Translations under genes and position numbers: made by a program | Assembly: GCA_964622685.1 (NCBI GenBank) | Contig: CAZUUU010000099.1 | Location: forward strand, 1-11,668 | Length of the DNA stretch: 11,668 nt | Direction of reading: 5' to 3' | From: Methylibium sp964622685 | GTDB lineage: Bacteria; Pseudomonadota; Gammaproteobacteria; Burkholderiales; Burkholderiaceae_C | In this document: one piece after another, positions 1-7,500 of the stretch | Position numbering within the stretch: position 1 is the first letter of the stretch | Layout: every line of letters starts with the position of its first letter | Notes under the pieces: model-generated | What the model was told of the DNA's origin: nothing | What the model saw: only the letters and a program-made list of their open reading frames with translations | Databases searched by the model: none

Positions 1-78
<78 letters not shown>

Positions 79-84
79 CCCTGC

Positions 85-104
85 GAGACCGCCTGCTGGG
101 TCTC
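85..104. terminator. small inverted repeat between gene ends
   Basis: GAGACC (85-90) and GGTCTC (99-104) form a 6-bp perfect stem with an 8-nt loop. It overlaps the stop codon of the TolC-family gene (103-105, minus strand) and lies just after the possible + strand stop at 78. There is no T-tract on either strand, so an intrinsic-terminator role is only a guess from position. Confidence 0.3.
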
Positions 105-1578
105 AGCGTGACGGCGTTGCCGGCGGCGTCGGTGCGGCCTGCACGCGGCTTGCCGACAAGGCCTTGGCGCGCGCGTCGAGCTCGCTCATCGGCGTGGCGG
201 ACGGGACCACGTCGGCCACCGGACAGCGGCCGGCGGCGTCCTCGCCCGCCTGGAAATCAGACTCGATCGAGGTGGCACCGGTCTCGATGCGCGACAGCCC
301 GAGTGCCGCCGTCAGCCGGCTGGTGGCCGCATGGGTGCGCGCGTAGGCGATGCGCAGGTCGTGCTCGGCGTTCGCGTAGGCTCGGCGCGAGGTGTAGACC
401 TCGTTCTCGGCGTTCAGCAGGTCGAGCAGGCTGCGCTGGCCGATGTCGAACTGCTGGCGGTAGGCATCGCGCGCCCGCTCGATCGCGCTGACGTTGCGCT
501 GCAGGTAGCCCAGCTGGTCGGCCAGCTTGCCGGTGTCGTTGTAGGCGATCGACGCGGTCTGGCGCGCATCGCGGCAGGCGCGGTCCCGCTGGTCGGCTGC
601 CTGGGTCACGAGATCGGCGAACTGGCGAACCCGCGCCCGGTCCGAACCGCCGCGAAACAGGTTCCAGCTGAGCACGATCTCGGCCGCCGTGTCGCGCGAC
701 TGGTCGAATTGGCCGTTGAGGTTGCGGCCGTCGCTCGTGCGGGCGCGCGCCTCGACGCGCGGCTGGAAGGCGCTGCGTTGCACGTCCGCTTGCGAGCGCA
801 CGGCGCGCAGGTTCTCGATCGCCGCGGTGATGGCCGCGTTGCGCGCCGTCGCCTGCCGTTGCGCATCGGACGCGCTGGGCGGCAGCCCGTCCTTCAGCCC
901 GGCGTCGATCCGGGCCTGGACCGGCGGCGCCTCGCCGATAATCCGCTGGTAGCGCGCCGTGACGTCATGCAGGTTGGCGATCTCGGTGGCTAGGTTGGAC
1001 TCGGCCAGGGCCAGCCGCGCGCCGGCCTGCTCGGTGTCGACGCCGCGTCCGACGCCGGCCTTGAAGCGGCTCTGGATCTGGTCGTACGAGGCCTTGTGCT
1101 GGACGTAGTTGTCCTCGGCCAGCTGCACCAGCCGGCGGTAGCGCAGCACGTCGTAGTAGGCACGCGCCGCCTCGAGGGCGACCTGCTCGGTGGCCTCGAC
1201 GAACTCGAAGTAGCGGCTGCTGCGGGCGTGATCGAGCCGGCTGACGTCGTTGCGGGTCGCCCAGCCATCCCACAGCAGCTGGGTCACGCTGACGCCGACG
1301 CCGTGCCGCGACAAGCTCTGCTCGGGCGGCACGCGCGTGTCGAACCGGTCGCGCGAGCGGCCGACATCGGCGTTCAGGTCGACACGCGGGTAGTAGGCCC
1401 CGCGCGCCACGTCGATCTCGTTCTCGGCAGCCCGGAAAGAGTTGAACCGCGCCGTCACCTCCGGATTGGTCTGGATCGCCTTCTGAACGGCGGCCTTCAG
1501 CGGATCGGCGGCGGGTTGCGCCTGGAGACCGGCCGTGCCGAGCATCAGGGTCATCGTCAGCACACGAAGCTTCATCAT
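103..1578 (-). CDS. lapE: TolC-family outer-membrane channel of a type I secretion system (LapE/AggA-like)
   Basis: The product is 491 residues, normal for the TolC family, which forms trimeric outer-membrane/periplasmic tunnels for ABC-type export. Residues 1-20 look like a signal peptide (MMKLRV, hydrophobic core, cleavage near LQA|QP). Two repeated outer-membrane-efflux halves follow, about residues 25-215 and 245-428. Marks of the family include AYYPRVDLNADVG (61-73), QLLWDGW (100-106), the paired FRGG (308-311), and QFDIGQRSLLDLLNAENEVY (376-395). Most of the rest is long, polar and helical. The open frame continues upstream to 2124 but overlaps lapG; I chose the ATG at 1578 (or 1575) because the signal peptide starts there. 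No good Shine-Dalgarno sequence is visible, so the exact start is soft. Residues 440-491 form a Pro/Ala-rich tail. Divergent from lapG-lapD, it most likely serves the adhesin at the right; that partnership is inferred from linkage. Confidence 0.93.
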   Translation of the reverse strand: MMKLRVLTMTLMLGTAGLQAQPAADPLKAAVQKAIQTNPEVTARFNSFRAAENEIDVARGAYYPRVDLNADVGRSRDRFDTRVPPEQSLSRHGVGVSVTQLLWDGWATRNDVSRLDHARSSRYFEFVEATEQVALEAARAYYDVLRYRRLVQLAEDNYVQHKASYDQIQSRFKAGVGRGVDTEQAGARLALAESNLATEIANLHDVTARYQRIIGEAPPVQARIDAGLKDGLPPSASDAQRQATARNAAITAAIENLRAVRSQADVQRSAFQPRVEARARTSDGRNLNGQFDQSRDTAAEIVLSWNLFRGGSDRARVRQFADLVTQAADQRDRACRDARQTASIAYNDTGKLADQLGYLQRNVSAIERARDAYRQQFDIGQRSLLDLLNAENEVYTSRRAYANAEHDLRIAYARTHAATSRLTAALGLSRIETGATSIESDFQAGEDAAGRCPVADVVPSATPMSELDARAKALSASRVQAAPTPPATPSR

Positions 1579-1726
1579 CACCAAGCGTTGAGAGTGAATG
1601 AACGGGACACCCGGCATTGTCATGCTGAGGAGGCCCGGGACGGCGCGTAGAAACCGACATGCGCCCCTCGTCTGCGTGTAGGGCATCCCTGATCGCTGCC
1701 ATCCAGCCGACGATCGCGTGACTTCT

Positions 1727-1760
1727 GCAACGACCGGTCGTTGCCGTGCCGTGGCAACGA
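1727..1760. promoter_or_regulatory. 18-bp perfect palindrome plus a third half-site, candidate operator
   Basis: GCAACGACCGGTCGTTGC at 1727-1744 is its own reverse complement. The second arm TCGTTGCC (1738-1745) also pairs with GGCAACGA (1753-1760) across a 7-nt loop. The 7-mer GCAACGA or its complement therefore occurs three times in 34 bp. It sits about 55-85 bp upstream of lapG and 150-180 bp upstream of the TolC-family gene. This is a plausible site for a dimeric regulator, or alternatively a hairpin in a leader RNA. No regulator is identified. Confidence 0.45.
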
Positions 1761-1804
1761 GTCGACGCCGATGTCGCGTTGAAGAGCCGGGCCGATCTGC
1801 CGAT

Positions 1805-1808
1805 AAGG
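1805..1808 (+). promoter_or_regulatory. ribosome-binding site that fixes the lapG start
   Basis: AAGG lies 5 nt before the ATG at 1814. The frame stays open upstream to a GTG at 1718, but that extension is Arg-rich, overlaps the palindrome and has no ribosome-binding site. The 1814 start is preferred. Confidence 0.6.
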
Positions 1809-1813
1809 CTCCG

Positions 1814-2527
1814 ATGGTACCGAGCGTGGCCGCTGCCCCCCTTTTGCCGCTGACGTGGCCCGCCGCACCACCGGCCGGTGGCGCGGCCCGGCGCCTGGCA
1901 CCGCTCCTGGCCCTGTGCTTGCTGCTGCAGACGGCCCTGCCGTGGTCCTGGGACCGCGACCGCATGCTGGCCGCCGGCCAGCGGCTGGGCGGACAGGGCC
2001 TGGCCGGTGTCACGGCCTTGCAGGCGTCGATCGCGTCGGCGCAGGGACGCCCCGAGGCCTCGCGCCTGCAAATGATCAACCGGCTCTTCAACGAGCGCAT
2101 CGTGTTCGCCGAGGACGTCGACACGACCGGCCAGGTCGACCACTGGAGCAGCCCGATCGAGCTGCTGGCGCGCGGCGCCGGCGACTGCGAGGACTACGCC
2201 ATTGCCAAGTACTTCTCGCTGATCGCCGCCGGCGTGCCATCGGCCCGGCTGCGCATGGTCTACGTCAAGGCCGACCTCGGCGGCAGCTTTCGGGCCCACA
2301 TGGTGCTGGCCTACTACCCGCAGCCGAACGCCGAGCCGCTGATCCTCGACAACCTCGATCCCGAGATCCGACCGGCGTCGGCGCGCCGCGACCTGATCCC
2401 GGTCTTCAGCTTCAACGCCGAGGGCCTGTGGCAGGGCACAGGCGCCCAGGCCGCCGGTGATCCGGTGGCGCGACTGTCCCGCTGGCGCGACGTGCTCGCC
2501 AAGGCGCGGGCGGAAGGATTCGTATGA
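1814..2527 (+). CDS. lapG: LapG-type periplasmic transglutaminase-like cysteine protease (BTLCP family)
   Basis: The product is 237 residues. A hydrophobic segment (about 28-43, after Arg26-Arg27) would target it to the periplasm as a signal peptide or anchor. The catalytic domain shows the full Cys-His-Asp triad: Cys125 in GDCEDYAIAKY (123-133), His162 in RAHMVLAYY (160-168) and Asp179 in LILDNLDP (176-183). Asp124 and Glu126 flank the cysteine; in characterised LapG proteins the equivalent acidic residues bind calcium and are needed for activity. Known LapG enzymes cut LapA-type adhesins after a TAAG-like site near the N terminus and are inhibited by the periplasmic domain of LapD. Here lapD follows 37 nt downstream and a giant type I adhesin lies beyond it, which fits that role. 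The 27 residues before the hydrophobic core are long for a signal peptide, so the true start could be slightly internal. Confidence 0.95.
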   Translation: MVPSVAAAPLLPLTWPAAPPAGGAARRLAPLLALCLLLQTALPWSWDRDRMLAAGQRLGGQGLAGVTALQASIASAQGRPEASRLQMINRLFNERIVFAEDVDTTGQVDHWSSPIELLARGAGDCEDYAIAKYFSLIAAGVPSARLRMVYVKADLGGSFRAHMVLAYYPQPNAEPLILDNLDPEIRPASARRDLIPVFSFNAEGLWQGTGAQAAGDPVARLSRWRDVLAKARAEGFV

Positions 2528-2553
2528 GCCGTTACCCTGTGAACGGACGGCGC

Positions 2554-2559
2554 AAGGAG
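2554..2559 (+). promoter_or_regulatory. lapD ribosome-binding site
   Basis: AAGGAG with 5-nt spacing precedes the ATG at 2565. It selects this start over the earlier in-frame codon inside lapG at 2457, since the 2565 start begins directly before the first membrane segment. Confidence 0.8.
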
Positions 2560-2564
2560 TGCCC

Positions 2565-4478
2565 ATGTCCCTGATCCGACAACTCTGGCTCCTGCTGCTG
2601 GCGACCGTGGTCGTCGGCGTGCTGGGGAGCGCGCTCGTCACGGTGGGGGCCGCCCGCGGCTACATCGAAACCGAGCTGCGCCTGAAGAACAGCGACAACG
2701 CGCAGGCGCTGGCGCTGACGATCTCGCAGCAGGGCGGCGACCTGGCCCTGGCCGAACTCGCCGTCGCGGCGCAGTTCGACACCGGCTACTACGAGCGCAT
2801 CCGGCTGGTCTCGCCGGAAGGCAAGGCGCTGATCGAGCGGCAGGCCGAGCCTCAGGCCCACAGCGCGCCGGCCTGGTTCGTGCGGCTCGCGCCGATCGCC
2901 TCGCAGCCCGGCGTGGCGCAGGTGTCGAGCGGCTGGCGCACGCTCGGCACGCTCGAGGTCGTCAGCGCCTCCAGCTTCGCCTACGCCGACCTGTGGCGCG
3001 GCAGCCTGCGTTCGGCCGGCTGGCTGGCCCTGGTGGGCCTGCTGGCCGCGGCGATCGCGACCCTGGTCCTGCGGCGCATCCGCACGCCGCTGGACGCCAC
3101 GGTCGAGCAGGCCCAGGCCCTGGTCGATCGCCGCTTCGTCACCGTCGACGAGCCCCGTGTGCCCGAGCTTCGGCAGCTCAGCCGCGCCATGAACACGATG
3201 GTGCAGCGCCTGCGCGCCGTCTTCGCGGAGCAGGGCGCTCAGCTGGAGTCGCTGCGCCGCCAGGCCCAGACCGATCCGCTCACAGGCATGAGCCACCGGG
3301 CGCACTTCATGGCCCAGCTGGGCTCGTTGCAGGATCGCGACGATGCGCCGGCGGCAGCCAGCCTGCTGTTGTTGCGCGCCCAGCCGCTCGCCGCACTGAA
3401 CCTCCGGCAGGGCCACGCCGAGACCGACGCGATGCTGCGTCGCCTGGCCGACACGCTCGGCGCCCAGGCGGCGCGCCACGGCCTCGGCCTGGGCGGACGG
3501 CTCAACGGCGCCGACTTCGCGCTGCTGCTGTCCGATGCGGACGGGCCCGCCTGCGCACGTGACGTCCAGGCCGCGGTGCGGGAGGCGCTCGCGCCCTGGC
3601 CCGAGGCCAGTGTCGCGATCGGTGTCGTGCCCTGGCGGACCGGCACGTCGCCGGGTGCGCTGATGCAGGCGGCCGATGCTGCGCTGGCGCGCGCCGAGGC
3701 GCAGGGCGGCTTCGGCCTGGCGGCCGACGCCCCGGGGCCGGCCGAAGCCGCCGCGGTGCCTTCGATGGGCGAGGCCGCGTGGCGGCGCGTGCTGCAGTCG
3801 TCTCTGGACAGCGGGGCGGCCGAACTCGGCGCCTTTCCGGTGGTCGATCGCGATGGCCGTCTGATCCACCTCGAATGCCCGCTGCGACTGCGACTGCAGA
3901 CCGGCGGGCCGCTCGAGCCGGCGGCGCGCTGGCTGCCCTGGGCGCTGCGCGGCCAGCTCAGCGCCCAGGCCGATCTGGTCGCCGTGGGCCTGGCCCTGGA
4001 CCAGATCGACGCCGACGGCCGAGCGCGCGGTGTCAATCTCGCCGTCCATTCCCTGGGCAACAGCGCCTTCGTCGTCGCGCTGCTGACGCTGCTGGCCGGC
4101 CAGGCCGCCGCCGCACGGCAGCTGTGGCTCGAGGTCGGCGAGCGGGCCGCCGTCGAGCAGCTCGACGTGCTGCGGGCGCTGGCCCAGCAGCTGCGCCCGC
4201 AGGGTGTGAAGCTGGGCCTCGAGCATGCCGGGGAGCGCCTGGCACGCATCGACCGCCTCTACGAAGCCGGGCTCGACTACATCAAGCTCGATGCATCGCT
4301 GGCCGCCGGGCTGGGCAGCGACGCCAGCCGCGGCGAGTTCGTCCGCGGCCTGGTCTGGACCCTGCATGGCCTGGGCATGCAGGTCTACGCCGAGGGCGTG
4401 CGCAGCGCAGCCGACGCCGAGGCGCTGTGGGCCCGCGGCGTGGATGGCGTGACGGGTCCCTGGGTCGGCAGCCGCTGA
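2565..4478 (+). CDS. lapD: LapD-type c-di-GMP receptor with degenerate GGDEF and EAL domains
   Basis: The product is 637 residues. Order: membrane helix (about 5-29), periplasmic LapD/MoxY-type domain (about 30-148), second membrane helix (about 150-170), HAMP (about 171-222), GGDEF-like domain (about 236-385) and EAL-like domain (about 400-637). SSGW at 121-124 matches in position the tryptophan loop through which LapD holds LapG. The GGDEF site reads NGADF (314-318) although its start, DPLTGMSHRAHF (237-248), is normal, so cyclase activity is unlikely. In the EAL domain the signature is ECP (437-439), the DDFG motif is replaced (around LEHAGE, 552-557), and the final QG motif is VTGP (629-632). 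YIKLD (572-576) and AEGV (609-612) are kept. This fits a c-di-GMP-binding, non-hydrolysing receptor that passes the signal outward to LapG. It is probably co-transcribed with lapG (37-nt gap, own strong ribosome-binding site). Confidence 0.95.
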   Translation: MSLIRQLWLLLLATVVVGVLGSALVTVGAARGYIETELRLKNSDNAQALALTISQQGGDLALAELAVAAQFDTGYYERIRLVSPEGKALIERQAEPQAHSAPAWFVRLAPIASQPGVAQVSSGWRTLGTLEVVSASSFAYADLWRGSLRSAGWLALVGLLAAAIATLVLRRIRTPLDATVEQAQALVDRRFVTVDEPRVPELRQLSRAMNTMVQRLRAVFAEQGAQLESLRRQAQTDPLTGMSHRAHFMAQLGSLQDRDDAPAAASLLLLRAQPLAALNLRQGHAETDAMLRRLADTLGAQAARHGLGLGGRLNGADFALLLSDADGPACARDVQAAVREALAPWPEASVAIGVVPWRTGTSPGALMQAADAALARAEAQGGFGLAADAPGPAEAAAVPSMGEAAWRRVLQSSLDSGAAELGAFPVVDRDGRLIHLECPLRLRLQTGGPLEPAARWLPWALRGQLSAQADLVAVGLALDQIDADGRARGVNLAVHSLGNSAFVVALLTLLAGQAAAARQLWLEVGERAAVEQLDVLRALAQQLRPQGVKLGLEHAGERLARIDRLYEAGLDYIKLDASLAAGLGSDASRGEFVRGLVWTLHGLGMQVYAEGVRSAADAEALWARGVDGVTGPWVGSR

Positions 4479-4486
4479 TCCGCCGG

Positions 4487-4515
4487 CGCACCGCGGGCCT
4501 GGGGCCCGCGGTGCG
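4487..4515. terminator. bidirectional hairpin terminator between lapD and the adhesin gene
   Basis: A perfect 13-bp stem (4487-4499 with 4503-4515) encloses a 3-nt loop (TGG). It lies 8 nt after the lapD stop and 8 nt before the adhesin stop codon on the other strand, so it can serve both convergent transcripts. There is no T-tract on either side, so termination may be helped by Rho or act mainly as 3'-end protection. Confidence 0.75.
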
Positions 4516-4523
4516 GGTACCGG

Positions 4524-7500
4524 TCAGGGTCCGCCGTCGGTGATCAGCTTGCCCTGCTGGAGCAGGTTCGTGATGATCTGGTTGTCGGTCGCGCCGCTGC
4601 CCAGGCCCAGGGCCGAGCGCAAGTCCACGCCGCTCAGCACGATGCGCTGATCCTCGCTGCCGGCCTGACCGGCCGACCAGCCGCTGCCCGGCGTGAAGCC
4701 CCCGTTGGTGCTGACGTGGATGATGGTGCTGCCCGGCGTGCTGGTGGTGTCGAAGTCCAGGTAGCGCTCCAGGTTGCCCGGGTCGGTGCCGGCGTGGGTC
4801 TCTCCCTGCAGCAGATCGCGCAGGTCGAGCAGGTCGCCGCCCGAGGCCGGCGCGGCCACGCTGAAGTCGGAGATCGTGTCGACCGCCGGCGTGCCCGCGG
4901 CGCCCCGATCGGCGAAGTTCCAGGCGAACACGTCGGCACCCGTGCCGCCGTTCAACGTGTCGTTGCCGGTCCCGCCGACCAGCACGTCGTTGCCGGCGCC
5001 GCCGCTCAGCGTGTCGTTGCCCGCCCCGCCGAACAGCCGGTCGTTGCCGTTGTTGCCGTTCAGCGTGTCGTTGCCGTCCATGCCGTTCAGCACGTCGGCG
5101 TTGCCGCTGCCGTTCAGCGTGTTCGCTGCCGAGGTGCCGTTCAGGATGTTGGCGCCGCTGACGATGTTGACGTACTGCGTGTTCACGTCGTCGGCGGTCG
5201 CCCCGGTCGCGGTGACGGTCAGCATCGCCTGGCCGCTCGCGTTCATCCCGGTGACCGACAGCAGGCCATGGTTCCAGCCGGTGATGTCGGCGCTGGTGAC
5301 GCTGCCGCTGAAGGTGACGCTGTTCGTGCCGTCGGTCAAGGTCGCGCCGCTCGGCACGCCGGTGACCGTGATGCCGGTGTAGTCGTTGGCGGCGATCGCG
5401 AACCGGACGGCGCCGCCGTCGTTGTCCAGCACGTCGACCGCACCCAGGTTCTGGTTCTCGACCTGGTACATCGCCGTGACCTGGGCCGACGTCAGCACCC
5501 GGTCGTAGATCCGGATGTCGTCCAGCGTGCCGTTCAGGTAGCGATCGGCCGTGGTGGCGCTGGTGTCGTTGGTGACGCCGAAGCCGAGGAAGTTGTTGGG
5601 AATGATGCTGCCCGGCAGCAGCGTGCCGGTCGCGTTGGACGCGCCGTCCACGAACACCTGGGTCGCGCCGCTGGTGAAGTTGTGCGAGATCACGACGTGG
5701 TGCCACTGGCCGTCGTTCACCGGGTTGGTGCTCATGACGCCGGCGCTGTCGCCCTTGCCGAAGCCGATGCGGCCGGTGCTGTCGATCCAGCCCCACTGCA
5801 CGTCGCCGATGCCGCCGTTGGCCTCGATGCCGATCACGCTCGGCGAATCCCAGCCGATCGCGCCGCCCGTCTGCGTGGTGCGGATCCAGAAGGCCAGCGT
5901 CGCGCTGCCCGTGCTGGTGGTGCCGCCGCGCAGCGGATCGGTGACGGCGGTGGACAGCGCCATGTAGCCGCCGTCGCGTGCCGCGCCGGTGGTGCCGTTG
6001 AACTGGATCGCGCTGCCCTCGTGGCCCGAAGCCGTCCAGGTCGGGCGCAGGTCGGTGCCTCCGGTGTTGTCGGTGATCGTGCCGGTCTGCGCGGTGCCGC
6101 TGTAGGAGTTCTGCGTCGTCGTGCCGGAGCCTTCGTTGAAGGTCCAGTGCTGCACGTCGACCACGCTCAGGTCCACGCGCGGCGTGACCGAGATCGTCAG
6201 CGTGTTCGGCGCGCTGTCGAAGGCGCCGCTGCTGTCCTGCACGCTGAAGCTGAAGCCGGTCAGGTTCGTGCCGCGCACGTTGGCCGCCGGCGTGAACACC
6301 AGGTCGTCGAGGCTGGCCGCGGCGATCACCTGGCCGCCGCTCACGGCCACGCCATTCAGCGTCAGCGTGCCGTTGGTCGGCAGGCTGTCGATGCGCACGG
6401 CCGTCGGCACGACGTTGCTGCCGTCCTCGACGTCGTTCATGCGGAACTCGGTGCCGCTGAACCGGTAGGGGACGTCCTCGCCGGTGCGGACGCCGGCGTC
6501 GACGCCCAGCGGCAGGTCGTTGACCGCGGCGACCGTGATCGCCAGCGTCGACGTGCGCGTCGTGATGCCGTCGCTGACCGTGTAGGTCGCCACCGGAACG
6601 CTGCCGTTCCAGTTGGCCACCGGCACGAAGCTGTAGGCGCCGCTGGCGGCGATCAGCAGCGTGCCGACGCCGGCGATCGTGGCCGTCGATCCCGCGGCGA
6701 AGGTGCCGGTCACGCCGGCCACGGTGAACTGCGTGACGCTCAGCGTCGTGCCCAGGTCGACATCGGTGTCGTTGGCCAGCACGTTGCCGGTTGCGCTGTT
6801 GTCCTCGTTGACGCTGCGCGTGTCGGCGGTCGCCACCGGCGCATCGTTGCTGCCGTTGACGGTGACGACGACGCTGCGTGTCGTGCCATCGGCGGTGACG
6901 ACCGTGAAGCTGTCGGTCACCGAGGTGCCGGCGGCCAGCGATTGCACGTTGGCGGCCGCGTTGTTCAGCGTGTAGGTCCAGGCGCCGGCGGTCGTGATCG
7001 AGAAGCTGCCGTAGGTCCCGGCGCTGCCGGTCTGCGCCACGAAGCTCGACTGGCCGGCGTCCGGGTCCACCACCGTCAGCGTGCCGCTCGAGCTGAGGGT
7101 CGTGTCCTCGGTCACGCTGCCGGTGGAGGTGCCGGTGATCGTCGGCGCGTCGTTGGCGCCGGTCACCGTGAAGGTGAGGGTGGCGGTCGAGGTGGCGCCG
7201 GCCGTGTCGCGCACGGTGTAGCTGAACTGCTCGGTGACGACCTGGCCGGCCACCAGCGCCTCGGCCGCCGGGCGACTGGCCACGTAGCTGTAGGAGCCGT
7301 CGGCGTTGAGGGTCAGCGTGCCGTAGGTCCCGTTCAGCGCCGTGCCGACCGTGCCGCCCGTGCCGCCGAAGCTCACCGCCGAGACGCTGCGTGCGTCGCC
7401 GCTGTCCACGTCGGTGTCGTTGGCCAGCACGCCGGTGGCGGCGGTGGTGGTCAGGGTGGCGTTCTCGGTCAGCGCGCCGGTGTCGACGACGGCCACCGGC

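Larger units (their letters stand above)
1579..1813. other. divergent intergenic region, tolC-family gene / lapG
   Basis: This 235-bp stretch must carry the promoters of both divergent units. It contains a palindrome with a third half-site (1727-1760) and the lapG ribosome-binding site. I see no convincing sigma-70 promoter for the minus-strand gene and no RNA gene. Confidence 0.6.

Noticed and set aside
1779..1807. TTGAAG and GATAAG spaced by 17 nt, like a sigma-70 promoter for lapG.
   Set aside because: Transcription would start at or next to the ATG at 1814, leaving the ribosome-binding site out of the mRNA; each box matches the consensus at only 4 of 6 positions.
1718..1813. GTG start of lapG at 1718.
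   Set aside because: The extra 32 residues are Arg-rich without similarity to LapG, have no ribosome-binding site, and overlap the palindrome; the ATG at 1814 has AAGG at proper spacing.
1579..2124. N-terminal extension of the TolC-family frame up to 2124.
   Set aside because: It overlaps lapG on the other strand, is Arg-rich, and the signal peptide begins only at 1578.
2532..4367. Long minus-strand open frame opposite lapD.
   Set aside because: It is a shadow of the lapD codons, of low complexity, with no recognisable domain, and lapD is clearly real.
4929..5144. A non-coding minisatellite with a 27-bp period.
   Set aside because: The period is the RTX nonapeptide in the adhesin frame, with changes mostly preserving the GGxGxDxLx pattern.
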